Position numbers and translations under genes: made by a program. The notes beneath the pieces are model-generated. The model ran no database searches. It was not told the origin of the DNA and saw nothing but the letters and a program-made list of their open reading frames with translations. Below, in pieces: positions 24,879-34,466 of a DNA stretch of 64,000 bases (position 1 is the stretch's first letter; each line of letters starts with the position of its first letter). The stretch comes from Streptomyces seoulensis (GTDB lineage: Bacteria > Actinomycetota > Actinomycetes > Streptomycetales > Streptomycetaceae), in NCBI RefSeq assembly GCF_022846655.1, contig NZ_AP025667.1, forward strand, positions 2,765,001 to 2,829,000, written 5' to 3'.

Positions 24879-25640
24879 ATGCGCATGAACCTGTCGGCCG
24901 AGCCCGGCGGCGCCGGACCCGTGACCAGGCCGTTGTCCGCGCGGTCGGTCGTGCTGAGCCTGCTGCTCGGCGCGCATCCGCCCCGGCTGCCGGTACGGGA
25001 ACTGGTACGCCTGGTCGAGCCCTTCGGCGTGGGCGGCTCCACGCTCCGTGCCGCGCTCAGCCGGATGGTCGCCGCGGGCGACCTCAGGCGCACCGACGCC
25101 GTGTACGGGCTCAGTGACCGCCTGCTGGACCGGCAGCGCCGCCAGGACGAGGCGCTGAGGCCGCGCACGCGCGCGTGGGACGGCGACTGGGAGATGGCCG
25201 TGATCACGGCGACCGGACGCGGCCCCGCCGAGCGGGCCGACCTGCGCGCGCGGCTGACCGTGCTGCGCTTGGCCGAACTCCGCGAGGGCGTCTGGCTGCG
25301 CCCCGCCAACCTGGCCCGGCCGCTGCCCGCCGAACTGTCCGAGGTGGCCCTGACCTGCACCGCCCGCCCCGACGAGCCCGGCGCCGAACTGGTGGCCCGG
25401 CTGTGGCCGCCGGCCACCTGGGCGGCCGACGCGCGCACCCTGCTCGGCAGCGCCACCGCCGCCTCCCACCCGGCCGAACGCCTCACCGCCTACGCGGCCG
25501 TCGTCCGGCATCTGCTCACCGACCCCGTCCTGCCCGACCCCCTCCTCCCCGCCGACTGGCCGGGCGACGCCCTCCGGGCTGCCTACGCCGCCTACCAGCG
25601 GGAGCTGGCCGCGTCGGTGGGGCTGCCGGGCGGGGCGTAG
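24879..25640 (+). CDS. PaaX-like transcriptional regulator
   Basis: A 253-aa regulator. The N-terminal winged helix reads LSARSVVLSLLLGAHPPRLPVRELVRLVEPFGVGGSTLRAALSRMVAAGDL in pieces, typical of the GntR-like PaaX domain, and the C-terminal half is the PaaX effector domain (WDGDWEMAVIT, ELREGVWLRPANLARPLP). PaaX proteins respond to aryl- or acyl-CoA thioesters such as phenylacetyl-CoA. No phenylacetate genes are nearby; the divergent acyl-CoA dehydrogenase is the natural target. I chose ATG 24879 because a TACAGT box precedes it at leaderless spacing; ATG 24840 is an alternative with no ribosome site. Confidence 0.83.
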   Translation: MRMNLSAEPGGAGPVTRPLSARSVVLSLLLGAHPPRLPVRELVRLVEPFGVGGSTLRAALSRMVAAGDLRRTDAVYGLSDRLLDRQRRQDEALRPRTRAWDGDWEMAVITATGRGPAERADLRARLTVLRLAELREGVWLRPANLARPLPAELSEVALTCTARPDEPGAELVARLWPPATWAADARTLLGSATAASHPAERLTAYAAVVRHLLTDPVLPDPLLPADWPGDALRAAYAAYQRELAASVGLPGGA

Positions 25641-25789
25641 CCGGACGGCAGCCGCGCTGGTCCGGGCGGGCGGGCCGAGTGGCGCGGGCCCGGGGCTTGG
25701 CGTCTCCTGGGAGAGGAGGGGGTGACCAGCGTGCGCGGGCTCACGGGCACCGGGTGGCGCACGGCAGGCGATCTCGCCCGAGGAGAGTC

Positions 25790-26317
25790 ATGGCTGAGCA
25801 CACGTCGTCGTCGGTCCTCACCGCGCCCCTGCGCGGCGCCGCCTCCGTCCTGAGCAAGGTGCCCGGCGCGTCGATGGTCTCCAAGGCGGCCCAGGACACG
25901 CTGGACATGGTCGGCGCGGTCTCGCCCCGGGGGCGGCGCCTCGTGGTGTACACCGGGGCGGGCGTGCTCGGAGTCGCCGGGGTCGTGGAGTGGCCCGTGG
26001 CGCTGACCGGGGCCGCCATCGCCTGGCTGACCCAGCCCCGCCCGGCCCACACCGGCAACGGCGCCGTGAAGACCCCGGTGGCGGAGACCGACGAGCCGGC
26101 CCCCGCGAGCGAGGCCGAGGTGGGCGAGGCGGCCCTGCACACCGGGCACCCCGACGCTCCCGGCCCCGTGAAGGTCACGGACACCGAGCCGGCGCACCCG
26201 GAGTCCTCGCAGTCCTCGCACAAGAAGCACGGGAAGCAGTCGAAGGCCGGCAAGCAGCCCAAGGGGGCCACCAGCCAGCTCGGTCCGACCGCGCGCCCCG
26301 AACGCACCAGTCTCTGA
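25790..26317 (+). CDS. small companion protein of the P-type ATPase
   Basis: A 175-aa protein of unknown function. Residues 49-75 (RLVVYTGAGVLGVAGVVEWPVALTGAAIAWL, partly) form one or two membrane segments; the C-terminal 90 residues are hydrophilic, first acidic and then rich in Lys, Ser and His (HKKHGKQSKAGKQPKG), and likely disordered and cytosolic. AGGAGAG lies close before the ATG. It ends nine bases before the P-type ATPase gene, so the two are surely co-transcribed. It may be a regulatory or metal-handling subunit; the histidine-lysine tail is compatible with that but proves nothing. Confidence 0.7.
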   Translation: MAEHTSSSVLTAPLRGAASVLSKVPGASMVSKAAQDTLDMVGAVSPRGRRLVVYTGAGVLGVAGVVEWPVALTGAAIAWLTQPRPAHTGNGAVKTPVAETDEPAPASEAEVGEAALHTGHPDAPGPVKVTDTEPAHPESSQSSHKKHGKQSKAGKQPKGATSQLGPTARPERTSL

Positions 26318-26326
26318 CGGCCCCGC

Positions 26327-29300
26327 ATGGCCCTCGACCTCCTCACCGCGCCCACCGCCGCCCTTCGCCTGCCCCGCCTTCTCGCCGAGGCCGCCGCACC
26401 CCTGATCGGCGCGGCGGCCGGCGCCGCCGCGGGCACCGCCCGGGCCGGTGTGCGTGGTGCGGACGCCGTCGTACGCGTGACGCGGGTCACCCGCACCGCG
26501 CTGCCCGGCGGCCCCGCCCACTGGCGCTCCGGCGCCCGGATCCACCTCCCGCTGCGCACCGCCGAACCGGACCAGGTGCACGGCGCGGGCGGCCGAACCC
26601 ACCTGGCCCGCCGGATCGCGGCCGCGCTCGCCGACCGGCCCGACGTGCTCCTCGCCTACTGGGACGAGGGCCTCGCCCGCCTGGTCGTCACCATGACCGA
26701 GGACGCCGTCGGCGACCGCGTGGTGGACCACGCCGCCGAACTCGCCGTACGCGACGGACTGCTCGTGGCGGGCGGCGACCCCGAGGAACTCGACCACCCC
26801 GCCGACCCGGCCGGAGTGCGCGCCGCCGCCACCACCCTCGGCGTCGACCTGCTCGGCATCGCCGGCGCCCTCACCGGGTACGCCCTGCGGCTGCCCCCCA
26901 CGCCCCGCGCGGTCACTGCCCTGGTCACCCTGCTGCGCGAGAACCCCCGCGTCCGCGCCCTGCTGCGCGCCCGGATCGGCGCCGCCCGCATGGACCTCCT
27001 GCTGGCCACCGCCAACGCGATCGTGCACGCCGGGGGGCAGACCCCCACCTCGCTCGTGCTCGACGGCGCCCTGCGCTCCCTCCAGCTCACCGAGACCATG
27101 GCCCGCGCCGCCGCCTTTGACTCCCTCCACGACGAGCTGTGCGGACCCGAGCGCGTCAGCGTCGCCCCCGCCGGCACCCCGCGCCCACCGCTGCGCGAGT
27201 CCCCGGCCCAGGTGTACGCGGCCCACGCCTCGGCGGGCAGCGTGCTCGGCGCCGTGGCCGCGCTGCTGGTCAAACGGAACCTGAACTCCGCCGCCGAGGC
27301 CGCCCTCTCGGGCTCGCCCAAGGCCGCCAGGTACGCCCCCGCCGCCTTCCACGCCGTACTCGGCACCGCCCTGGCCCGCGCCGATGTGCTCGTGCGCGAC
27401 CCGGAACGACTCAGACAACTGGAGATGGCCGGGACCCTCCTGCTGCACCCCAGCGCGCTGCGCACGGACGAGGGGCTCCCCGACCCGTGGACCGAGGCCG
27501 TGCTCGACGCGGCCCGCCGGGCCCGGCTGCGCGTCGTCCTCGTGGACGACCCCGCCCTGGAGGACTTCACCGGGCTCGCCGACCAAGTGGTCGACGCCAG
27601 AAGGCCGTTGGACGACGTCGTCCACGCACTGCGCGGCGAGCTGGACGCCCGCGCCGAGGACGACGGCGAGGAGGCGGAGGAACGCGTCGTCATCACGGTC
27701 GCCCGGCCGCGTGCCGCCCAGGAGAGCGACGTGCTGGCCGGGCTGGACGCCGCCGACATCGCCATCGCGCTCACCGACCAGGAGGGTGCCGTCGTCTGGG
27801 GCGCCGACATCCTCGCCCCGCACGGCCTGCCGGACGTGTGGCGGCTGCTCACCGCGATCCCCGCCGCCCGCACGGTCGGCAGCCGGGGCCAGATCCTGGC
27901 CCGCTCGGGCGCCGCGCTCTCCGGCCTGCTGGTGGCCATCGGCGAGGCCCGGCGCGGCCGCGGCCGCCGCTCGGTGCTGCCCGGACTGCGCCACGCCCCC
28001 GTCGACACCGGCGCGCTCACCGCCCTGGCGTACGGCGTCTGGGCCGCGCTCGGGGTGGCCGCCGCCCGCGCACCGCACCCGCACGCCCGCGTGCGCTGGC
28101 ACGAACTGGACCCCGACGAGGCCGTGGAGCGACTGGACCGCGAGGCGCCCCCCGAACCCGGCGCCCTGGTACGGGCCGCCGCCGGGATCCGTGAGGCCGC
28201 CTGGCGGATCGTCCACGTCCCCGCCCTCGCCCCGGCCCGCTTCACCTGGCAGCTCGGCCAGGCCGTACGCGGTGAACTCGACGACCCGCTCACCCCGGTG
28301 CTGGCGGTCGGCTCGGCCGCCTCCGCGATCCTCGGCTCGGTCGTGGACGCCCTGCTCGTCGTCGGCGCCCTCGACCTGAACGCGCTCGTCGGCGGTGTCC
28401 AGCGGCTGCGCGCCGAGCGGGCGCTGTCCGGACTGCACACCGAGCAGCAGCGCAAGGCGCGCGTCGCGCCCCCGCCGGAGGAGGCGCCCGCCGGTGGCAC
28501 CCGCACCGTGGACGCCGGACAACTTCAGCCCGGCGACGTGATCGAGCTCAAGGGCGACGACGTGGTCCCCGCCGACGCCCGCCTGCTGTGGCAGGACGGC
28601 CTGGAGGTGGACGAGTCCGCGCTCACCGGCGAGTCCTTGCCGGTGCACAAGCACGTCGGGGCCACCCCGCACGCGGCCGTCGCCGACCGGCGCTGCATGG
28701 TCTTCGAGGGCACCACCGTCGTGGCGGGCACCGCCCACGCCGTCGTCGTCGACACCGGCGAGCGCACCGAGGCCGCCCGCGCCGTCCACCTCGCCGCCCG
28801 CACGCCCCCGGCGGGCGGGGTGCAGGCCCGGCTCCAGGAACTCACCCGCAAGACACTGCCGCTGACCCTGGCGGGCGGCGCCGCCGTGACCGGTCTCGCC
28901 CTGCTGCGCGGCACCCCGGTGCGCGAGGCGGTCAGCGGCGGCGTGGCCGTCGCGGTCGCCGCCGTGCCCGAAGGGCTGCCGCTGGTCGCCACCGTCGCCC
29001 AGCTCGCCGCCGCCCGCAGGCTCAGCCGTGACGGTGTCCTCGTCCGCACCCCGCGCACGCTGGAGGCGCTGGGCCGCGTCGACACCATCTGCTTCGACAA
29101 GACCGGCACCCTCACCGAGAACCGGCTCCGGGTCGTCCGCGTCTCCGACGCCGAGGGCGGCGAGTGGGCGGCCGGTGACGCGGGCGAGCCGGGCCCCGCC
29201 GCGACCCTGCGCCGCGCCGCGCGGGCCTGCCCCCGCGTGAACGGTTCCGGACGCCCGGTGCACGCCACCGACGAGGCCGTCATCGACGCGGCCCTTCCCG

Positions 29301-30676
29301 ACCCGGACTGGACCCAGCTCGGCGGCCTCTCCTTCGAGGCCGGGCGGGGTTACGCCGCCGCCGTCGGCCGCGAGGGCGACGGCCCCCGCACCCTGGTCGT
29401 CAAGGGCGCCCCCGAGACGGTGCTGCCCGGCTGCGCGGACCTGTCCGACCGCGCGCACGACAGCGCCCACGCCCTCGCCGGCACCGGGCTGCGGGTCCTC
29501 GCGGTCGCCTCCCGGCGCCTCGCCGAGGGCGAGACCGAGTCCGACGCCCTCGAAGACGCGCTGACCGGACTGGAGTTCACCGGCCTGCTGGCCCTCTCCG
29601 ACGTGCCCCGCGAGACCTCCGAGGCGCTGGTGCGCGGCCTCTACGAGGAAGGCGTACGGCCGGTCATGCTCACCGGCGACCACCCGCAGACCGCCCGCGC
29701 CATCGCCCGCGAGCTCGGCTGGCCCGAGGACACCCAGGTGGTCACCGGGGACGAGCTGGCCGCCGCCGACCGGCGCACCAGGGCCCGGATGCTGCGGGAC
29801 GCCGGGGTCGTGGCCCGTGTCGCGCCCGAGCAGAAGCTCCAGGTCGTGGAGGCCCTGCGGGACGCGGGCCGGGTCGTCGGCATGGTCGGTGACGGCGCCA
29901 ACGACGCCGCCGCGATCCGCGCCGCCGACATCGGCGTCGGCATCAGCGCCCGGGGCTCGGCCGCCGCGCGCAACGCCGCCGACATCGTCCTCACCGACGA
30001 GGACCTGACCGTCCTCATCGACGCCATCGGCGAAGGACGCTCGCTGTGGCACAGCGTCGCCGACGCCATCGCCATCCTCATCGGCGGCAACGCGGGCGAG
30101 GTCGCCTTCGGCATCCTCGGCACCCTGCTCTCCGGCACCGCCCCGCTGTCCACCCGGCAGATGCTGCTGGTGAACCTCTTCACCGACCTGTTCCCGGCCA
30201 TGGCGGTGGCCGTGACCCCGAAGGACGGCGACGACGTACGCAGCCGCACCGCCTCCCCGGAGGACGTGGCGGGCGGAGTCCTCGGCGCGCCGCTGATCCG
30301 GCAGATCCGGCACCGCGCCCTGACCACCGCGCTGGGCGCCATCACCGCATGGCTCATCGGCCGGTTCACCCCCGGCACCGCCCGCCGCGCCAGCACCATG
30401 GCCCTGTGCGGGGTCGTCGGCACCCAGCTCGTGCAGACCCTCCTCGACCGCCGGGACAGCACCCTGGTCCGGTTCACCGCCCTCGGCTCCGGCGCGGTCC
30501 TCGTCGCCGTGATCCAGACCCCCGGCGTCAGCCGCCTCGTCGACTGCACCCCGCTGGGCCCGGTCGCCTGGGCGGGCGTCGCCCTGGCGATCGGCCTCGC
30601 CCTGGCCGGCCAGCGGGCCCTGCCCCGGCTGGAGGAACTGGTCGCGGGGATGGTGCCGATGGAGGCCCGGCCCTGA
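26327..30676 (+). CDS. large cation-translocating P-type ATPase, CtpI-like
   Basis: A 1449-aa membrane ATPase. The P-type core is complete: TGES of the actuator domain near residue 767, PEGLP in a transmembrane helix near 880, phosphorylation motif DKTGTLT near 924, and the hinge GDGANDAA near 1190, followed by a C-terminal membrane region of several helices. PEGLP instead of CPx argues against a P1B heavy-metal pump; it is closer to P2-like pumps. An N-terminal extension of about 600 residues, with few hydrophobic segments, resembles the long mycobacterial CtpI. The transported ion is unknown. Only weak ribosome-site sequence precedes the ATG, so coupling to the small companion gene nine bases upstream is likely. 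Confidence 0.9.
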   Translation: MALDLLTAPTAALRLPRLLAEAAAPLIGAAAGAAAGTARAGVRGADAVVRVTRVTRTALPGGPAHWRSGARIHLPLRTAEPDQVHGAGGRTHLARRIAAALADRPDVLLAYWDEGLARLVVTMTEDAVGDRVVDHAAELAVRDGLLVAGGDPEELDHPADPAGVRAAATTLGVDLLGIAGALTGYALRLPPTPRAVTALVTLLRENPRVRALLRARIGAARMDLLLATANAIVHAGGQTPTSLVLDGALRSLQLTETMARAAAFDSLHDELCGPERVSVAPAGTPRPPLRESPAQVYAAHASAGSVLGAVAALLVKRNLNSAAEAALSGSPKAARYAPAAFHAVLGTALARADVLVRDPERLRQLEMAGTLLLHPSALRTDEGLPDPWTEAVLDAARRARLRVVLVDDPALEDFTGLADQVVDARRPLDDVVHALRGELDARAEDDGEEAEERVVITVARPRAAQESDVLAGLDAADIAIALTDQEGAVVWGADILAPHGLPDVWRLLTAIPAARTVGSRGQILARSGAALSGLLVAIGEARRGRGRRSVLPGLRHAPVDTGALTALAYGVWAALGVAAARAPHPHARVRWHELDPDEAVERLDREAPPEPGALVRAAAGIREAAWRIVHVPALAPARFTWQLGQAVRGELDDPLTPVLAVGSAASAILGSVVDALLVVGALDLNALVGGVQRLRAERALSGLHTEQQRKARVAPPPEEAPAGGTRTVDAGQLQPGDVIELKGDDVVPADARLLWQDGLEVDESALTGESLPVHKHVGATPHAAVADRRCMVFEGTTVVAGTAHAVVVDTGERTEAARAVHLAARTPPAGGVQARLQELTRKTLPLTLAGGAAVTGLALLRGTPVREAVSGGVAVAVAAVPEGLPLVATVAQLAAARRLSRDGVLVRTPRTLEALGRVDTICFDKTGTLTENRLRVVRVSDAEGGEWAAGDAGEPGPAATLRRAARACPRVNGSGRPVHATDEAVIDAALPDPDWTQLGGLSFEAGRGYAAAVGREGDGPRTLVVKGAPETVLPGCADLSDRAHDSAHALAGTGLRVLAVASRRLAEGETESDALEDALTGLEFTGLLALSDVPRETSEALVRGLYEEGVRPVMLTGDHPQTARAIARELGWPEDTQVVTGDELAAADRRTRARMLRDAGVVARVAPEQKLQVVEALRDAGRVVGMVGDGANDAAAIRAADIGVGISARGSAAARNAADIVLTDEDLTVLIDAIGEGRSLWHSVADAIAILIGGNAGEVAFGILGTLLSGTAPLSTRQMLLVNLFTDLFPAMAVAVTPKDGDDVRSRTASPEDVAGGVLGAPLIRQIRHRALTTALGAITAWLIGRFTPGTARRASTMALCGVVGTQLVQTLLDRRDSTLVRFTALGSGAVLVAVIQTPGVSRLVDCTPLGPVAWAGVALAIGLALAGQRALPRLEELVAGMVPMEARP

Positions 30677-30701
30677 GCCCGTTCCCCGGCCTTCGGCCCG
30701 G

Positions 30702-31517
30702 TCAGTCCAGCAAGGCGGTCGTGAACGTCTCGCGGTGGGCCACGAGCCACTCCTGGACGCGGTCCCACCGCCGCCAGCCTCCGCGCTCGGACAGCGCCTG
30801 TGTGTAGGCGGGTTCGCCGTCGGTCACCCGGTCGGCGACGAACGCCCGGCAGGATGCCGTGGCCTGCTCGATGAGGCCGGGCAGTTCGGCGCGCTCCCGC
30901 CGGGAGAGGCCGTAGCCGTCGGCGAGGACACGCAGTCGCGCCGGGGCGTCCAGCCCGGCGGGGTGGAGGGCTGCCGCGGAGACGGGGTCGAGCATGGGCA
31001 CCCAGTAGCGGGCGGTCATGGCGACGTCCCACAGCGGCCGTCCGGGCGCCGCCAGGTCGAAATCGATCAGGGCCGTGGCCCGGCCGTCGCGGAAGACGAC
31101 GTTCTCCGGGCACACGTCGTTGTGGCACAGCGTCGTTCCTCCCTCCGGATCGGCCAGAGCCCGGGGCCACGCGGCGCGGGTGTCCACCGGGACGGCCGCG
31201 CAGGCGTCGTGCAGGCGTCGCAGCAGGCTGCCCACCGACCTCAGAGCGGTCTCCGTCATCACCCAGCGGGGAAACGGCGGCAGGGCGACGTCGCCGGGGA
31301 TGTAGGTCAGTTGCTCGCGGCCGTCCGGGGTGAGCCGGAGCGGGGTCGGGGCCGCGTCGAAGCCGAGTTCTCCCAGTGCGCGGAGGTGGGCGTGGAGGGC
31401 AGGAGCGGTGGGCGGCGCCGGGCGCTCCACCAGGGAACCGCGCCGGAAGACCGCGCCCGCGTTCGTCATGCCGCCGTCGAGCGCCTCGCCGTGTGCCGCT
31501 CCGTCCTCAGCTCTCAT
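30702..31517 (-). CDS. aminoglycoside phosphotransferase (APH) family kinase
   Basis: A 271-aa protein-kinase-like small-molecule kinase. The catalytic loop LCHNDVCPENVVF carries the HxDxxxxN motif, and LIDFDLAAPGRPLWDVA is the magnesium-binding segment. The N-terminal lobe is short. Family members phosphorylate aminoglycosides, choline, homoserine or similar alcohols; nothing in the context identifies the substrate, and resistance should not be assumed. I chose ATG 31517 because TAGCGT lies seven bases upstream (leaderless). The longer start at 31580 overlaps the convergent-side permease region and lacks support. Confidence 0.8.
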   Translation of the reverse strand: MRAEDGAAHGEALDGGMTNAGAVFRRGSLVERPAPPTAPALHAHLRALGELGFDAAPTPLRLTPDGREQLTYIPGDVALPPFPRWVMTETALRSVGSLLRRLHDACAAVPVDTRAAWPRALADPEGGTTLCHNDVCPENVVFRDGRATALIDFDLAAPGRPLWDVAMTARYWVPMLDPVSAAALHPAGLDAPARLRVLADGYGLSRRERAELPGLIEQATASCRAFVADRVTDGEPAYTQALSERGGWRRWDRVQEWLVAHRETFTTALLD

Positions 31518-31524
31518 GCCGATC

Positions 31525-31530
31525 ACGCTA
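31525..31530 (-). promoter_or_regulatory. leaderless -10 box for the APH-family gene
   Basis: TAGCGT on the minus strand ends seven bases before the ATG at 31517, and no ribosome site lies between. The box is within the 31-base gap after the permease gene. Confidence 0.5.
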
Positions 31531-31548
31531 TCGGGGGTGGAAGGCGGG

Positions 31549-32892
31549 TCAGGCGCCTTCGGCGAGTGCGGGTGCCTCACGGGGCGCGCGCTTCGGCAGG
31601 TGGTTGAACAGGAGGTTCAGCGCGATCGCGGTCAGGCAGCCCGCGCTGATCCCGCTGTTCATGACCGTCTGGAACCAGTCGGGGAACTTCGCGTACACCG
31701 TGGGCACGCCCACCGGCAGCATGCCGACCGCCACCGACACCGCCACGACGGTGAGGTTCTGGTTGCCCCGGAAGTCCACCCCGGCCAGTGTGCGCAGCCC
31801 GCTCGCCGCGACGGTCCCGAACATCACCAGCCCCGCCCCGCCGAGCACCGGCGCCGGGACGGCCGCCACCACGGCGCCCAGCTTGGGCAGCAGACCGAGC
31901 AGTACGAGCAGACCACCCGCCGCGGCCACCACCCAGCGGCTGCGCACCCGTGTCATGCCGACCAGGCCCACGTTCTGCGCGTAGGCCGTGTACGGGAAGG
32001 TGTTGAACACCCCGCCCAGCACGGTCGACAGGCCGTCCGCGCGCAGCCCGTCCGCCAGCGAACGCGGGTCGACCTTCCGCCCGGTCATCTCACCCACCGC
32101 GATGAGGTCACCCGTGGTCTCCGTCATCGTCACCAGCGCCACCACCAGCATCGACACGATCGCGGACACCCGGAACTCCGGCGCGCCGAAGTGGAACGGG
32201 GTGCTGATCCCCACCCAGTCCGCGTCCGCGACCCCGCCGAAGTCCGTGAAGCCGAACGGCACGGCCACCACCAGGCCGGCCACGATGCCGGTCAGCACGG
32301 CCACCCGGGCCAGGAAGGGCGGGGCGAACCGCTGCACCCCCAGCACCACCGCCAGCACGAACGCGGCCAGCGCCAGGTTCCGGGGCGCCCCGAAGTCCCT
32401 CGCGCCCACGCCACCGGCCGCCCAGTTGCCCGCGACCGGCAGCAGGGAGACGCCGATGATCAGGATGACCGTGCCGGTGACCAGCGGCGGGAAGAACCGC
32501 AGCAGCCGGCCGAAGACCGGCGCGAGCAGCACGATCGCCAGCCCCGCGACGATCACCGAACCGTAGATCGCGGGCAGCCCGCCGCCCGTCGTCCCGATCA
32601 GCACCATCGGCGAGACGGCCGCGAACGTGCACCCCTGCATGATCGGCAGCCGCACGCCGAACCGCCAGAAGCCGACGCACTGGATCAGCGTCGCCACCCC
32701 GCACACCAGCAGGTCGGCGGTGATCAGATACGCCAGGTCGGCGGCGGAGAGCCGCAGCGCGCCGCCCACGATCAGCGGTACGGCCACGGCGCCCGCGTAC
32801 ATGGCCAGCACATGCTGGAGCCCGAAGGCCGCGAGCTGCCGCGGCGGGGGTATCTCGTCGACGGGGTGCACTTCTTCGGCGGTCGTGGCCAT
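31549..32892 (-). CDS. NCS2 family xanthine/uracil-type permease
   Basis: A 447-aa transporter with about 14 membrane segments. It begins with the family pattern LQHVLAMYAGAVAVPLIVGGAL, and the central signature region contains GEMTGRKVDPRSLADGLRADG and FNTFPYTAYAQNVGLVGMTRVRSR in sections. The QHV start and the AQN-V-G-L motif favour purines (xanthine or urate) over uracil, but this is not certain. It imports the base with protons or sodium. ATG 32892 has AGGAGG four bases upstream. It is not beside purine catabolic genes, so its regulation is unclear. Confidence 0.88.
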   Translation of the reverse strand: MATTAEEVHPVDEIPPPRQLAAFGLQHVLAMYAGAVAVPLIVGGALRLSAADLAYLITADLLVCGVATLIQCVGFWRFGVRLPIMQGCTFAAVSPMVLIGTTGGGLPAIYGSVIVAGLAIVLLAPVFGRLLRFFPPLVTGTVILIIGVSLLPVAGNWAAGGVGARDFGAPRNLALAAFVLAVVLGVQRFAPPFLARVAVLTGIVAGLVVAVPFGFTDFGGVADADWVGISTPFHFGAPEFRVSAIVSMLVVALVTMTETTGDLIAVGEMTGRKVDPRSLADGLRADGLSTVLGGVFNTFPYTAYAQNVGLVGMTRVRSRWVVAAAGGLLVLLGLLPKLGAVVAAVPAPVLGGAGLVMFGTVAASGLRTLAGVDFRGNQNLTVVAVSVAVGMLPVGVPTVYAKFPDWFQTVMNSGISAGCLTAIALNLLFNHLPKRAPREAPALAEGA

Positions 32893-33029
32893 GGGGCCTC
32901 CTGAGCGGCGGGCGGGGAGCGGCAACCGGACTGCTGGAGACCGTAGGGGCCTTGAACAGATTGTTGATTTCCGGGGCGTTGCCGCTGTGTGTCATGCCCA
33001 CGCAGACACCACGGACACCATCCGCCGCA

Positions 33030-34370
33030 CTACTCCGACCGTGCCGCCGCCCACAGCGCGTCCCAGTCGGACAGCTTGACCGGGTTCCGCCCCAGGCTCG
33101 CGCCCAGTTCCGCCTCCGCGCGCTCGATCGCCAGCCAGCCCGGCCACGCCACCGGGTCGGCGCCCGCCGCCCGTAGCCCCGGAAGCGGGTCCTGCGGCAC
33201 CTCACGGGACTTGAGCGCCGGGGCGTCCTCCAGCAGCGAGGTCACCGTCTCCTTGGCGCAGGAGCGGTTGCTGCCGATGACACCGGTCGGGCCGCGCTTG
33301 ATCCACCCGGCCACGTACTCGCCCGGCACGGGTACGCCGTCGCTCAGCACCCGGCCCGCCAGATGCGGCACCATCCCGGTCACCGGATCGGACGGCAGAC
33401 CCTCCGGCGGCATCCCGCGATAGCCCACCGAGCGGAGCACCAACTGCGCCGGCACGTCCTCGTGCACACCGCTGCCCCGCACCCCGCCCTGTCCGTCCGG
33501 CTCCGTCCGCTCGAAGCGCACTCCGCCCACCCGGCCGTCCGACTCCAGCACCTCCACCGGGCGCAGGAAGAACCGCAGCCGGATGGTCCGATCGGTGTCC
33601 GGGGGAGAGACGGCGGCCCAATCGCGCAGCACCTCCGTATTGCGCCGCTGCGCGGCGGGCAGTGCGGAGAGGTCCGCGAAGCCCGGATCGAGCGCCAGGT
33701 CCGCCGGGTCGACCGAGACCCCGACGCCCGGCAGCCCGCCCAGCTCACGCAGTTCCTTGGTGGTGAACCGGGCCTGTGTGGGCCCACGCCGCCCCGCCAT
33801 GAGCACCTCGTCGACGCCGCCCCCGGCCAGCATCTCCAGCGCCGCCTGCGGCATGTCCGTCCCGTGCAGCTCGGCCGCGCCGCGCATCAGCATGCGCGTC
33901 ACGTCCACGGCCACATTGCCGACCCCGATGACCACGGCTGAGCGCACATCGCGCAGGAAACCCTCGTCGGCCGCGTCCGGATGCGCGCTGTACCAGGACA
34001 CGAACTCCGACGCCGACCAGCTCCCCGGCAGCTCCTCGCCGGGAATGTCCAGCGGACGGCCGGCCGCCGCGCCCACGCAGTACACCACCGCGTGGTACAG
34101 CTCCCGCAGCCGCTCCACCGGCACCCCGTCCGGGCCGCCGACACCGACCCCGCCGAGGAACCGGACCCGGTCGTGCTCCAGCACCGCCCGCAGGCTGCCC
34201 TGGAGCGACTTGATCTTCTCGTGGTCGGGGGCGACGCCGTAGCGCACCAGCCCGAACGGCGCCGGCAGCCGGTCCAGCACGTCCACGTGCACGTCGGGGT
34301 GGCGCTCCACCAGGTTCTGCGCGGTGTAGCACCCGCTCGGTCCGGAGCCGACGACGGCGACCCGCAGCAC
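33030..34370 (-). CDS. FprA-like ferredoxin/adrenodoxin-type NADP reductase
   Basis: A 446-aa FAD protein that transfers electrons between NADPH and a ferredoxin. The FAD motif VVGSGPSGCYTAQNL opens the protein, followed by the adrenodoxin-reductase hallmark PAPFGLVRYGVAPDHEKIK. The NADP-binding segment VVIGVGNVAVDVTRML is near residue 145, and the C-terminal AGWIKRGPTGVIGSNRSCAKET is also diagnostic. The GTG start has GAGGAG six bases upstream. It lies about 95 bases downstream of a TetR-family gene on the same strand and may share its transcript. A redox partner is not encoded nearby. Confidence 0.92.
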   Translation of the reverse strand: MLRVAVVGSGPSGCYTAQNLVERHPDVHVDVLDRLPAPFGLVRYGVAPDHEKIKSLQGSLRAVLEHDRVRFLGGVGVGGPDGVPVERLRELYHAVVYCVGAAAGRPLDIPGEELPGSWSASEFVSWYSAHPDAADEGFLRDVRSAVVIGVGNVAVDVTRMLMRGAAELHGTDMPQAALEMLAGGGVDEVLMAGRRGPTQARFTTKELRELGGLPGVGVSVDPADLALDPGFADLSALPAAQRRNTEVLRDWAAVSPPDTDRTIRLRFFLRPVEVLESDGRVGGVRFERTEPDGQGGVRGSGVHEDVPAQLVLRSVGYRGMPPEGLPSDPVTGMVPHLAGRVLSDGVPVPGEYVAGWIKRGPTGVIGSNRSCAKETVTSLLEDAPALKSREVPQDPLPGLRAAGADPVAWPGWLAIERAEAELGASLGRNPVKLSDWDALWAAARSE

Positions 34371-34466
34371 GGCGTACTCCTCACCCCGAGGGCATCGGGA
34401 GACAGCCCTGACGGCTCCAGCATCGCACCGCGCGCCCGCGACGGCAGGGGCTGGCGGCCCGCCGGG

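Noticed and set aside
25592..30313. A 1573-codon minus-strand frame opposite the P-type ATPase
   Set aside because: Translation is glycine- and valine-rich without motifs, while the plus strand carries all P-type ATPase signatures.
30684..30701. GC-rich symmetry between the P-type ATPase and APH genes
   Set aside because: Only four continuous pairs plus two beyond a bulge; too weak to call a terminator.
30702..31517. Calling the APH-family protein an antibiotic resistance gene
   Set aside because: The fold is shared by choline, homoserine and many other kinases, and nothing in the sequence or context points to an aminoglycoside.
32108..33205. A minus-strand frame that begins before the NCS2 permease with MTHSGNAPEINNLFK
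   Set aside because: Only the first 30 codons look protein-like; the rest runs out of frame through the permease. I considered a leader peptide but saw no hairpin or T-tract to support it.
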